DNA of 64,000 nt from NCBI GenBank assembly GCA_963930655.1, contig OZ005610.1, positions 4,779,001-4,843,000 of the forward strand. Direction: 5' to 3'. The position numbers and the translations under genes are program-made. This stretch comes from Myrica gale. Its lineage: Eukaryota > Streptophyta > Magnoliopsida > Fagales > Myricaceae. The notes below the pieces were generated by a model. That model saw nothing but the letters and a program-made list of their open reading frames with translations, ran no database searches and had not been told where the DNA came from. Shown piece by piece: positions 33,377 through 45,369 of the stretch. Numbering within the stretch: the stretch's first letter is position 1; every line of letters starts with the position of its first letter.

Positions 33377-33760
33377 AGTTGCTTAGAAAAAGAAAAAGCT
33401 TGAGTCCCACGTTGGCAAGATGCGGCGGGGTTGGTGATAAGTTGACACTCCTCCTTCAAATGATAGACCCTTTTGAAGGATGTGTGGGTCGACCGCTGTA
33501 AGGTTTGCTCGCCCTTGCCTGTGCCCTTACCGTGGTGACTCTCCCTTCCCCCTTTTCCCAAAGTTGCTTAGAAAAAGCTTGAGTCCCACATTGAAAATGT
33601 GCGGCGGGGTTGGTGGCCTTATAAGTTGGCACTCATCCTTCAAAGGATAGACCCTTTTGAAGGATGTGTGGGTCGACCGCTGTAAGGTTTGCTCGTCCTT
33701 GCCTGTGCCCTTGCCGTGGTGACTCTCCCTTCCCCCTTTCCTCTAAGTTGCTTAGAAAAA
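33377..33760. repeat. Two-and-a-bit copies of a ~184-bp tandem repeat
   Basis: The phrase 'aagttgcttagaaaaag' recurs near 33377, 33560 and 33745. Each full unit then contains 'agtcccac', 'gcggcggggttggtg', 'gatagacccttttgaaggat', 'gggtcgaccgctgtaaggtt' and 'gtggtgactctcccttcccc'. The copies are about 90% alike. The unit could be part of an LTR or SINE-like repeat; no termini were found. Confidence 0.85.
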
Positions 33761-34668
33761 AAAGTCCCCAAAGTGATATGTCATGTCTGTATATCATGAT
33801 TGCCCACACCTCTTTCAGTCTTCTCTTTAATCGCTTTCAGCATAATCCACCCCCCGAAAATTTGTTCAAATCAAAGAAAAAAAAGAAAACCCTTTTTATC
33901 TACTCCCCAAAAAAATAATAAAAAGCTACATGTAATCACTACAAAATCATAATAATGATAATGTCACTTTTTTTTCTTCTTCTAAGAAATGATAATGTCA
34001 CTTATGAGATTTGTTATTAGATGCAAGGGAGATGTGGCTGTCCTCTTCTTTATGGGCCTAAGCAGCCCAACATTTGAAGGCACTGTTTAACTCTGTTATC
34101 TTCTTTATGGGCCTTACTAGCCCAGCATGTTGAAGTCAAGTGTTTACTCTGTTGAGCTTGGCCCATGACTGTTGCAATCTACAATATCTTTTGAATTAAA
34201 AAAAAACCAGAGTCGCAAAATAAGCCGTTTACCCAAGAAGAGGGCTCTCTTCCGCAAGCCTAGGCCCATGTTTATGAGTAGCCACGTGGCACCCCAGGAC
34301 GTCTTTATAATTTTCTTCTGGAAGGCCCGTAAGTAAGCCCATTGAGATCCTACTAGCCACTAGGCCCCTTCTTCTTCAAATTCCATGGATGGCCACAAAT
34401 TTCAAAACACGTGAGAAGTCAATAGTGGAGCCCCATCTTAACGCCTTGACTGAGCAAAACAAATACGAATGTTGAATGTGCAAATACTATTCTTTGAACG
34501 GTCTGATACAGAGTCAAGCCCACCATATTACACCATCATCATCACCTCTCACCTGCCCATCTTACACGTACGCACGCGGCCTTCCAAGATGGGAAAGGCC
34601 CATTCCGGTGGACAATCTGAAAACGCAAAGAACAGAGAAAGGAAAGGAAGGTCAAGGAAGGGTGGACG
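33761..34668. other. Spacer and 5' flank of the MFS gene
   Basis: Contains a degenerate ~60-bp duplication at 34048-34165 ('cttctttatgggcctta' and 'agcccaacat' type phrases). The final ~100 bp before ATG 34669 is probably 5'UTR. Confidence 0.45.
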
Positions 34669-37600
34669 ATGAAGGCCGAGACCGTGACTCTGATTCTGGT
34701 GAATCTTGCGGGGATCATGGAGAGGGCGGACGAGTCTTTGCTGCCGGGCGTCTATAGGGAGGTGGGTGCTGCGTTGCACACGGATCCGACGGGGCTGGGG
34801 TCCCTTACTCTGTTCAGGTCCATAGTGCAGTCCTCGTGCTACCCACTCGCCGCCTACCTGGCGGTTCGCCACAACCGCGCCCACGTCATCGCTCTCGGGG
34901 CCTTCCTCTGGGCCGCCGCTACTTTCCTCGTCGCCTTCTCGTCCACTTACTCTCAGGTATAGATTAGAAACCACAAATTCCGTCTTATTCTTTTTCTATT
35001 TTCTATTTTTATTTTTATTTTAAGAGGTTGTTTGGTTGCTGAGAATTTTTAGGCTCCCAATTTGTTTCGTTTTTTAATTAGTTGTTTCCTTTGGTTTGGG
35101 AGTTTAGGAAACGGGAATTTATCTGTGATTTGGTCGTATGAGAGAATATTCCATTTGACTAAGTCATTGCTAAATATGGTAATGATTTGTTTCTTTTCTG
35201 GAGTCACTTACTAGACATTGAGATCAAGCTTTTTCGTTAAGGTAATTGTGATCAATTAGTTAGTTGGTAGAGTGAATGCCGAATATTATGAAGGACAAGG
35301 GATTGTGCTTGCTTGGTCACCTTTCACCTCTTTTTTGCTCAAGCGTGCGTCTTTTTTCAACGTCAAACGCTTTTGCTTAATCCTCATCTACAGAAAACAG
35401 TTCCACAAATTAACGGAGAACTAATCAGAAGCCTGTCTCCCAAGACCTTGCCATCCCTCCCCCCAAAAGAAACCCCAACAAGAGAAAAAGGCTGTGAGCC
35501 TGTGACCAACCTCGGACACTGGTGCCGCTTTTTTTTTTTTTTTGAGTAAGTCCTTGATGGCGATGCTGCTGATACGATGTCATCGGTTCAGGTGCTGCCC
35601 GGACAATTGCATTACTGTAGATGCAGTTGAAGAAGCCTCAGCTTGACCCACACAGCTGCAGGGTTCACCCGAGCTTGTTGGCACTGGTGTCAATTATGTC
35701 TTGGACTCGGGTGCTGCAGTGGATGCAGTAGAAGCCATCAGAGCTATTGGCTAGGTCCACATTGCCATCAGAGCCTATCGCTTCTGTCATGGCCAGCTTG
35801 AGCCCAACTAGAAAAAATTGGGTTTGCTTCACCAGCAATTGAAGAAGCTGCAGTACTGTTGCAGAAGATTTGGTGCTGTGAGCATTAGAGTGCTCCTATT
35901 ATTTTTATCTGCGACTTCTGATTGATGATCAGTCTATAGACACGAAGAAATTAAAATCTCCAATTCAGTTTTGTATAAGGGATGTACTTGGATCGCATAT
36001 GCCATCTAGTTCTACCAATGGGGCCTTCGTATCTTTGGGTCAGAAATAATGGAAACTGTAAGATTATAAAATCTGATTAATGAGAGCCTTGGAAACTAGG
36101 TAGTGCCAAGAAACTGGGGCAATTCAGAACCCTTTCCCCTTTAGTAATGGACCTATACAGGTAAGGAGAATGCATGTGACATGAGAAGGTGGAAATAGCT
36201 CCTGGAGATAATGAGTTAAATCTTCTAGCAAAGAAGCAAGAGGTTGGCTATGGAGAAGTGAACTAAGAGGACTTCTGACTTTGAGTAACATGTAGGGTGA
36301 AACGGATTCTCTCGATCATTTTGCAACACAACTTTGGCATACTCCTACTTCTGTGCAAAATTTCCTAAGATGTGTACTTTTTTCAATCTTCCTGAAAATT
36401 GTGCTGTCTTACATATGACCTTGCTGAGATGTTTTCACTTCCATCCAGCCTCTGATGGGTTGCTTGTGAAAACGACAAAATCAACAAGATCTATCGCAGC
36501 AACAGAACCATGAATTTGAGAACCTTTTATACCTGTTGAGTCTTCTTTCCTAGTATTCAGATTTTGTTGTGAAGTGGACTTCAACAAGTTCTAGAAACCA
36601 GAATTCGAAGCTTAAACGTATCCTACCTTCAATTCCAAATTATTGTTTGAAGGTTATATTTATCAATTTTCTGGCTTGACAAATAGGGTGTAGAGCTACA
36701 CAATTAAAGCACTAATATCCTTTGCGCATCAGCTGTCTGTAGTAACTTTAAAGGAAACTTTTTTCTGTCAAACAGGTGGCTATATCTAGAGGTTTGAATG
36801 GGATTGGCCTTGCATTAGTGGCACCTGCAATCCAGTCCCTCGTTGCTGACTCAACTGATGACAGTAGCCGTGGTACAGCTTTTGGATGGCTTCAACTGAC
36901 AGGCAACCTTGGATCTCTTATTGGCGGACTATTTTCAGTAATGATAGCTCCAATTACGTTAATGGGAATCCCTGGTTGGAGAATTTCCTTTCATCTAGTC
37001 GGGATAATCAGCGTTATAGTGGGTGTTTTGGTCTCTCTTTTTGCTCATGATCCACACTTTTCAGAGAGTGTTACAGAAGCCAGAGACCCTGTTCCAAGAA
37101 AATCTTTCCGGTCAGAAATGAAGGACCTGGTTCAGGAAGCGAGGTCAGTTATTAAGATCTCATCTTTCCAGATAATTGTGGCACAGGGTGTCACTGGTTC
37201 ATTTCCCTGGTCAGCTTTGTCATTTTCAGCCATGTGGCTAGAGCTTACTGGCTTCTCCCATGAGAGAACTGCTTTGCTCATTGCCCTGTTTGTGGTCGGT
37301 AGTTCACTTGGAGGCCTTTTTGGTGGTAAGATGGGAGATATCCTTTCCACTCGTCTTCCGAATTCTGGAAGGATAATTCTATCACAAATAAGCTCAGCAT
37401 CAGGTATCCCTCTAGCAGCAATACTTCTCCTGGCTTTACCCAATGATTCATCTACAGGAGTAGTCCATGGTTTCTTTTTGTTCATCGTCGGCTTCTTCAT
37501 ATCCTGGAATGGTCCAGCTACCAACAAGTAATGTCTTTCAAACTCACCTTTTTTCCTCTCTGCCTTCTAAACTCAATTCAACTGTTTGGAATTTATGCAT

Positions 37601-38706
37601 CCAACCATTCCAATAATGTGAGGGCTATTGGATTTCTTGTGAATAGAATATTCACATTGATAACAGGAGCATTTTGCATGCAAGTTGATAACGTGGAGAT
37701 GGAATCAAAGGAACCAGAATAATACTAGAGGATCTAGCAACCTAGCCTCGATTCAGATGGAACTATTTGATTTTCATGTGATCCGCATAAGGCCCCTTAG
37801 ATTTTGTATGATTTAAAGGCCCAACAAAAAGAGGAATAAAACTTTGTGTGCATGCGTGTGTGTGTGAGAGGGAGAGAACGTGAGAGACGGCACAAAGAAG
37901 CCAAAATTTAGTAGCTTCTCTTTGAGGAATGAGACTTGAAAGAGATCACTGAGGAGCGACAGTTTTAATCTGAAAGATGTTTTCATTATGCATAAGTTGC
38001 TGATTTTGATTAGATGTTACATCCTGTCCATATTGTGGGGTCAAACTTATAATGTTTTTATGAAAGAATGAGACATGAATTCATTTCTAATAAGTTGATA
38101 ATTTAAAGATTGTTTCCCTTAATTGTAAGTTACTGATTTTGGTTGGATGGTATATGCAGTCCAATTTTTGCAGAGATAGTTCCTGAGAAATCCAGAACAA
38201 GTGTCTATGCTTTGGATCGATCATTGGAGTCCATACTGTCATCATTTGCTCCCCCTGTAGTTGGGATATTGGCTCAGTATGTTTATGGCTATAAACCTGT
38301 TAGGAGCGGATCCAGCAAATCTGAAGATGTTGCCACAGATAGAGGGAACGCTGCATCATTGGCCAAGGCACTCTACACAGCAACAGGAATCCCAATGGCA
38401 CTTTGTTGTTTTATATATTTATTTCTGTATCGCACTTACCCGAGAGACAGGGAGCGAGCTAAGATGCAAGTTCTGATAGAATCAGAGATGCAACAAATAG
38501 AGTCGGAAAATTCACCCACAGGTCGAGAATATTCTCAAACCCGGTTTCCTGAGTCATGTGAGGTATTTGATGAGGAGAGAAGTATTATTGATGTGGATTA
38601 TGAAGCAGAGAATGACTTTGACCTTGAGGACGATGACAGAATATTGCTTTTCCGCCAGTTGACATTATCCAATTTAAGTGAATCCAATAGGCACAAGCAA
38701 GTCTAA
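34669..38706 (+). CDS. Major facilitator superfamily transporter (At4g36790-like)
   Basis: Three exons: 34669-34956, 36776-37527 and 38160-38706, with GT/AG sites at both introns, giving 528 aa. The N-terminal exon carries MKAETVTLILVNLAGIMERA and GSLTLFRSIVQ; exon 2 carries RGLNGIGLALVAPAIQSLVAD and the MFS motif-A-like segment SRGTAFGWLQLTGNLGSL, followed by several hydrophobic spans up to SWNGPATN; exon 3 restarts at PIFAEIVP and ends in a hydrophilic acidic tail. Sequence and blocks match plant uncharacterised MFS proteins of the Arabidopsis At2g18590/At4g36790 group (from memory). It should be a multi-pass membrane carrier; the substrate is unknown. Intron 1 is long (1.8 kb) and contains a T17 run near 35530. 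The start is the only ATG consistent with the conserved N terminus. Confidence 0.92.
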
Positions 38707-39166
38707 TTTCCCAAAGCTGCCCTTCATTGAAGAAAGCTTGCCTCCTGGGTAAAGTTCAATGCGTCACTTCGGTATTAATCACTGAACAAACATTTCTGCA
38801 TTCTATGAAAGATACATGTTCCATTCATGCACATGGATATGGTCATTTACAGAAGCCACATGCCAGTCTTGTTCTGATATTCTTCAGCCTTAAATGTGCA
38901 CCTGAAAGAAATGTAGTTGAGGAGAAGAAATTGAAGGATTTAAGACTATTGAATAGGTCTTCGGTTTTGTTTGCTAGCTTTTGTGTTAGATGAGTACATG
39001 CGTTAAAAATACCCCAATTCTGGGGTAATACGAACAATCTACATAATTCATAATTTGTTCCACTGTTTTTGGGTGTGTAATTCCCCAGTTTTGTCCAGTT
39101 TAACTACAGAGTATAGTGTGTAGCAGATAATGTCAGCGGACAATTTATAGATCTGGCAAGCAGTCC

Positions 39167-39201
<35 letters not shown>

Positions 39202-39287
39202 GAAGTTCCTTTAAAAGTTGGTTAAAATTACGTGCATGTCCATCAACCTAGACGGATACATGTACTTATGCTACACACAGTCACACA
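38707..39287. other. 3' flank of the MFS gene
   Basis: Probable 3'UTR and spacer, with a (CT)n tract at 39170-39199. No other gene. Confidence 0.5.
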
Positions 39288-40193
39288 ACCTCAAGTTCTC
39301 CACTCCAAAGCTTCGAAAGCGACCCTTCGCAAACTCTCTCTGCATTTGACTAACAGGAATCGGTCTCCGGCAACGGGAGGGGCAGGTGCGCCTCCCATCG
39401 CTGCCTTCCCCTTCCCCTTCTCTTCTCCCTTTGGCCGTTTTACTTCTTCTCTCTTCCTTTTCCGTGGATGTTTGCATTTTTCTTCAAGCTTCTCTCATGA
39501 TTAGATCTGCAAGGTTTGAAGCTTTTTTTGAGGTCACGCACCGCAAAACTGAGCTCAGACGCTCCCCACGATGTTCTGCCCCCCTTTTGGAGCGGCTGCG
39601 ACAGTGCGTGATGTTCCATGCGCACCACGCACGTGTGCGTGGATGTCACGCGCCGCTTGTTTTTTGAACAGTTTCTGCTTGCAGTTGATCGGTCATGACT
39701 TTTTCTGTAGTTTGTGCTTTCTTTTATTTCGGTTGTCTTTTCTCATTTCACTTCTTCGGGCTTTTGTGGAAAGGAGTTCACATCACCCATCTTTTTGCGT
39801 CACCTTCCGTTGGTTATCCTTTGTCGGGTCAGAACTCTCTTACAGTGGTTGGTTGCCCTTTCCTTTCCTTCGGTTGTGCTGGTATGGACGAACTTCCGGG
39901 GACACAGGCAATACATGCTCATCCTCCAGCGATCTATTTCTCCATATGTGGCAGAGTTTACTTTGGGTATTGGGACCCATTTCGAACCTATGGGCCTTTT
40001 GGTCCTTCTGTATGGAGCCTTTATGGCTAGTTGTATTACGACCCTTGAGGTCAGTAGTTGCATTGCCCTTCGAGGCTTTAATATTGCTGTTATGGACTTA
40101 AAGTCTCAATGCTTTGTAATCAGCTCTATATTCAGCACTTCTGTACTGTTCCGGGGGTAATGAAATTTCATGTTTGCCTAGAGAAAAAAAAAA
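39288..40193 (+). mobile_element. Poly(A) retroposon, copy 3 (longest)
   Basis: Ends with 'gaaatttcatgtttgcctag' and an A run at about 40182-40193. Flanks 'tacacacagtcacaca' (39272-39287) and 'tacacacacagtcccaca' (40196-40213) are near-identical, fitting a target duplication with small changes. The 5' part is CT-rich, followed by a GC-rich middle with 'cacgcacgtgtgcgtggatg' near 39628-39647. Several overlapping frames exist (39571-40160) but none shows a domain and three overlap in different frames, so I do not call a gene. Related copies lie at 5244-6315 and 14223-14974. Confidence 0.65.
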
Positions 40194-40707
40194 CATACAC
40201 ACACAGTCCCACATTGTATAACCTATATTTCTATTAGTAGATCCCTCGGAAACTTTCCACCGTCGAATTGTTTCTAGCTTTTATAATATTTGCTGGCCAA
40301 TAATCAAAATGACTATTATTTTGTCAATTGTATTCGCAATAAATAAAACATACGAGTTGTATTTAAGAACAAACTTGGCCACGTAGAAAAAAAGAGAGCA
40401 AACTTGGCCATGAGAATCGTGATTGATAGAATAGAATGTTAGAACAGTGACAAATGATCTTGATTTGGTTCTCTTTTCATGATCATTCAAAAGTACCACA
40501 AGTACAAGCTTTCAACTTTGTCTGAGTTGGCATCGTGTAAAAAATTTCATTTACAGGACCAGAAACTATCCTGATATGTTAAACATACCCATTATATATG
40601 AGATTATGTACACAGATGTTCTTCAACAGATTTTGAAATAACTGTGGCTTTACAAACCAAAATAATCTGAGAGGACTCGATAGAGAGCTGCAGATTACCA
40701 AAAAGCC

Positions 40708-43700
40708 TTAGCTAGGTTTTGAAGCAGAGATCATCACAAAAGACCCATTTCTTATACATGTAAAATCAACTAGCCCACAGATTCTGCATAGATCTTCTAG
40801 CTCCCGTTCCGATAGAAAAACGTAGTTGCCTCCTATTTGCCTCACATTCTAAAATAAGAGATAAAATTATCTACCATCAGCAACAAATCAAAGGCGACAA
40901 ATGCAATGATGACTTTAAGTTTGCTCTTTAGACAAATTTTTGCAGTCTTCTTTAAGTATTATTCAATATAGGAAGTTGGGAAAGTTCTTCTGGAAGCTAC
41001 TGGAGCACACATGTAACGCCATTCTTGTTTGGAAAAATCTCTTACATAAACATTGTAAGATGCCTTGAAACTAAGCTATATCCTATATCAGGCAACAATA
41101 TAAGAAACAATGATGACGGATGATAAACAGGAATGAAGTCCGTCTGTTCTAAACCACAATTCTGATCACATACTATCCATTCCAGAGAAGCATTTGAATC
41201 AAATTTCAGTAGTGGCATGTCAAAGTCAAAGCAGAGCAAGTATACCTCGCGTAGACTTCTCAAAAATGGGAGAAAAGAAAAAGGCCCATCAAGTAGGGAT
41301 GTGGTAGCAACAAACACTCCTCCAGGTCGAAGAACTCGACTTATTTCAGCTACCTACAAAACCACAGCTTCCAAGTTTATGTGCAAATAACAAAATAGTG
41401 AATACAGACTCTCTTCCCTGTCTAATCTAAACTATCCCCGTAGCAGTACTGGAAATATATACTCCTAAAAACATAGAACAAACAAAAGAGATTGAAGCAG
41501 CCAGCAACGAGAGGAAAGATGAAATTTGTATTCAATCAATTATTTTTGGTCACTGAATCATGGGCTTGGAAGGCACTTCAATAGATTTTGTCATCCTGTG
41601 TAGCAACATTAAGACACTGGAAGCTTTTGCTGCCACTACTTCAAGTTTTTTCTTGTCGTGGAGTGCCCTCCCATTTTGAACTGACGTTGGAATGTGAGCT
41701 TACATTGATAAGTGCTCATCATAGGTTACACATTGGAAGTTATCCCTCTGCCCCGGTTAAACCATAATCTCCCACCAGTTCATCCTCAAAGAGAAATCTC
41801 TTTTCTAAAGGTGGGAGGGACCATCAGCTACTCACACGTTGGAATGTGAGTTTACTTTGATAAGTGATCATCATAGGTTACACATTGGAAGTTATTCCTC
41901 TGCCCCGGCTAAACCATAATCTCCCACCAGTTCAGCCTCAGAGAAATCTATTTTCTAAAGGTGGGAGGGACCATCAGCTACAAACACCAGTGGTCCTGTT
42001 ATGAGTTGCCCCTATGCAACATAAGGGAACCCTAGCAAGAGGAACAAAGTAGCATCAAACACCAAACGTAGGTGAGATACTCACAGCTGCCGATGGCGAA
42101 GGCCAACAGTGCAGAGCAGCACCAGCATGCACAGCATCAACAGAGCTCGAAACAAAAGGAAGCCTGGAGATATCAGCTCTGACCAAGATTAATTCCCTGA
42201 CAGAAAACATGCTCAATCAGATTGGAAACTCAACTATTCATATTAAAGTCAACTCATCTTGTGAAATGAATTTAAATTTATAAGTTGAAACTCTGTACCC
42301 TTCTGGAAAGTTCTCCTCCTTCTTAATGAATTCATAGCATTGCTGCAACATGTTCTCTGAGTAATCCAGAGCAACAACCAGTGAAAACAATCCGCTCTTG
42401 GCAAATATTCTTGAAAACAGACCACTCCCACAACTAGCATCAACAATATTTCCACCTAAAACCGGCTTTAAGAAATCCTTCATCAATTCAAACTGCAGTT
42501 GGATCACTATGCAGTTAATCCCTTATCAACCTTAAGTGGATGCATTAGCCAAAAATATGACTAATTTCTACAACTATTTTACATCTCTTCTCTTGTTTTT
42601 TCTTAGATATTTTACATCTCTTCAGTATTATTAAAAAATGTGATGACACAATAGCACTTCAGACTAAGGCATCTTGACCTCAATCATTTCCATTTAATAA
42701 TGCATTTCATACCATAACCACAGGGTTTCCACTTTACTTAATGACGTATTCTAGAATACGGATTTTTTACATTGGTAACAAAGTAGGCAGAATGGATTGA
42801 TTTGATTCCCACAGTTTGTCCAAGAACACCTTCACATACAAATATCTGTTGAACATGCTTTCAACAGCATTGCTCAAAGTTGGAACTACTTTCTATTATC
42901 GTATAAGCTCTAAATGCAACCCAAGGTAACAATAGTTGAAATGCCCTGAAAAGTACTTGGTAAATCTTTCTGCAAGAGAGGAAATGCCCTAAAAAATTTC
43001 ACCTCTTTCTCTGGTCCTGGGAAACCACCCCAAGTAAAACTTTGACGCCAGCCCCTCTCGTATAGAAATGATACTAACGGAAACCTGGTCTAGCAAACAA
43101 CCAATAGACATGGTTAGATATGTAAATCAAGTCAATACCCTCATCTGATTCATTGTAGATAATCAGACTGATGCGGTATAAGGATCATGCATGAAAGAAC
43201 CTCAAGCAAAACCAGCAACAATATTTGCTATGTTATGCACTATCCATGCCATGGAATCAAAAATTAACAAGACTGACAATGAAGGAGCTGTACATAAACA
43301 GTGAAATTCTCATCTATTTTTCAATAAATCGCCATTTGGAGCCTAATTCCAGAATAGGCAGTTCATAGATGAGTGAATTTGCATTTTCACATTCTTCAAG
43401 CTATTTGTCCATTCCCAGTAAACACATATAATCCAAAGGTACAGGAATATTTCCGAAGGCCATATAGCTGTGATTTAACAAACAATGTGCCCACCTGAAA
43501 AGCTCGGTGGAAGCTGGCATCAGTTCACTGTAGTCCTTGGCCCCACTAGCTGCTATCAGGTCCAGATGTGTTCCCTTGCCGGAGTAAGATTTCTTACAAG
43601 TGCTACATTGGAGCGTAGACCCAGCGGCAGACTCTCTGTGGAAAAGTTATCCAATGTAATTATGCAAACAGAAACAAACTAGTGAAGCAAGACATCAAAT

Positions 43701-44530
43701 TTGAGTAAATTGCAGCCAATTTCAGACAACAAACAAAGAATCCATAGATGAGACTGCTTACATAGATAAACCAGGATTCCCAATCCACGTTAACGAGTCA
43801 TAGCATATGGGACAAGCTAAAACGTTTTTGCTGCCGCTCACCTCCTTTTCAACCGCAATGGGATCCTAAAAAAATGAAAGAACTAAGCAAGAGAATAGAG
43901 AAAACAGAAATTCTTTAAGGAGTCACGTCATATATGGATAAGAAAATGAGAGACCAAAGTAAAGAGGAAATCGATGGTGAGTGTGAAGCAACAAGGTTTA
44001 TTTCCCAGATGCCTACACCGGCCCGTTTCCCTCTGGGTATGGATTTTTGCTTGCGTAATGATAATTGATTGAAGCACACAAATACGTACTTGAATAAATA
44101 AATCAAACTTTTGAGCAGTACATGACTCTGACAAGTTCGATAGAATCGGACAAACTCCCCGCTTTAACCAACCGGCTATCCAAACAAAAAAGGCGTTTTA
44201 AGAATGCGTGTGTGGGTTTGGAAGCATCATCTGCTTATAAGAAAAACTAGTATCTTATATCGAATCTTGGGGCGGGGATTCATTTGAAGGATTTGACGGA
44301 CAACGGAAAAGCGAAAGTGAAAGCGCAAGCAAATGAGAGGCATCAGTTACCGTTAGAGGGTTGGTTTCCGCGATGGCTGTTGAAGAATAAGTAGCCCGAA
44401 CATTTACCGCGAAAACGCGTTTATTGAAGAATCGTGCAGCTGGGGGTTTGAAGAAATGAGACCTCGAGATACCGAGTTGACTCGGGAGGAAAACCGACGA
44501 GAGATTGCTCATAACCCCTGCGGCTGCCAT
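40708..44530 (-). CDS. Chloroplast SAM-dependent methyltransferase (At1g78140-like)
   Basis: Eight exons: 44530-44351, 43865-43762, 43635-43495, 43084-43003, 42492-42299, 42196-42085, 41353-41246 and 40848-40708. Phases agree throughout, giving 353 aa. Residues 1 to ~50 are Ser/Ala/Arg-rich without acidic residues, a likely plastid transit peptide. A CPIC...CSTC pair (residues 78-81 and 105-108) suggests a small zinc-binding segment. The SAM-binding glycine motif GGNIVDASCGSG is at 182-193; DAVHAGAALHCWPSP and the SRVLRPGGVFVATT strand follow. This layout matches uncharacterised plastid methyltransferases of the Arabidopsis At1g78140/At2g41040 type (Methyltransf_11 fold). The substrate is unknown. 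The intron at 41354-42084 carries a ~147-bp tandem duplication. Confidence 0.93.
41689..41985. repeat. Tandem duplication (~147 bp) in a methyltransferase intron
   Basis: The segment with 'ttggaatgtgag', 'ctcatcataggttacacatt' and 'aaaggtgggagggaccatca' occurs twice in direct orientation, near-identical, junction near 41838. Confidence 0.88.
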
Positions 44531-44811
44531 TAGGCGTCTCTCTCTGTTTGTGTGATTGTTCTTTGAAGTTCAACTTTCTGTCAATTTTTGAAGAAGCAAG
44601 AAGATAATTTTGTCACCAAAAGGAGCAGGAAACGTGTTCCAACATTCATCTGAATTTTCCTTCTCTTTGGCCGTTACCGGTATTTAAAACAACAATTATG
44701 ATTTATTTATTTAATAAACGGTATCTTCTGTCATTAACGGGACCGTCGACAAGGATGGGCAGACCGCCCAATCCAGTAAGAGATAGGATTAACGGAGTGG
44801 ATGGTGTAGAG

Positions 44812-45361
44812 TAGGGCTGTTCAACTCTGGTGTAGGTGTCGGTTTTGGCCAAAACTGGCACTTCCACCGGATATGCCGGTTTTTTAAACAATGTCACCTG
44901 CACCTACATCGTTAAGGGCAAAAATCGGCCCTTAACGGTGGCGGTTTAGCCGTGGCGGTTTCCGGTAATCCTATATTTATATTAAACAATTTTTTAAACA
45001 TATTATGAACATAAAAAATATAAACTTTACACTAATACAACAAATACATAGAAATCAAAGATTTAAGCAAAAATATTTTGAGAATATTTAAGCATATTTA
45101 AAAATATTAGAAGCATAGCAAAAATATTTGAGCATATTATTATTTTGAGTACATAAGCATTTTTAACCATTTTTACGCCGGGGAGGGGGGGGGAGCGCAG
45201 GCCAGGGAACGAGGGGGGGGGGAATCGCGCTGGGGGGAATCCCAGTTCCCGGTGCCAGGGAACCCGGGAACCGGGAATACCCCCGGATTTTTCCCAAATA
45301 ACTAAACCGGCACCACGGGGCCGGTGCCACCGGAATTTTCCGGTGGCACTGAACAACCCTA
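44812..45361. mobile_element. hAT-type MITE with perfect 8-bp duplication
   Basis: Inverted termini TAGGGCTGTTCA and TGAACAACCCTA, flanked by GTGTAGAG on both sides (44804-44811 and 45362-45369). The 550-bp body is AT-rich in the middle and GC-rich at both ends, with several G runs at 45180-45240 that could form G-quadruplexes. No coding content. Perfect duplication points to a relatively recent insertion in the upstream region of the methyltransferase gene. Confidence 0.88.
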
Positions 45362-45369
45362 GTGTAGAG

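Noticed and set aside
34549-34974. Minus-strand frame of 141 codons
   Set aside because: Antisense to exon 1 of the MFS gene, whose protein is clearly conserved.
39571-40160. Overlapping frames of 111-176 codons on the + strand
   Set aside because: Three frames overlap in different phases, none has a domain, and all lie inside the poly(A) retroposon.
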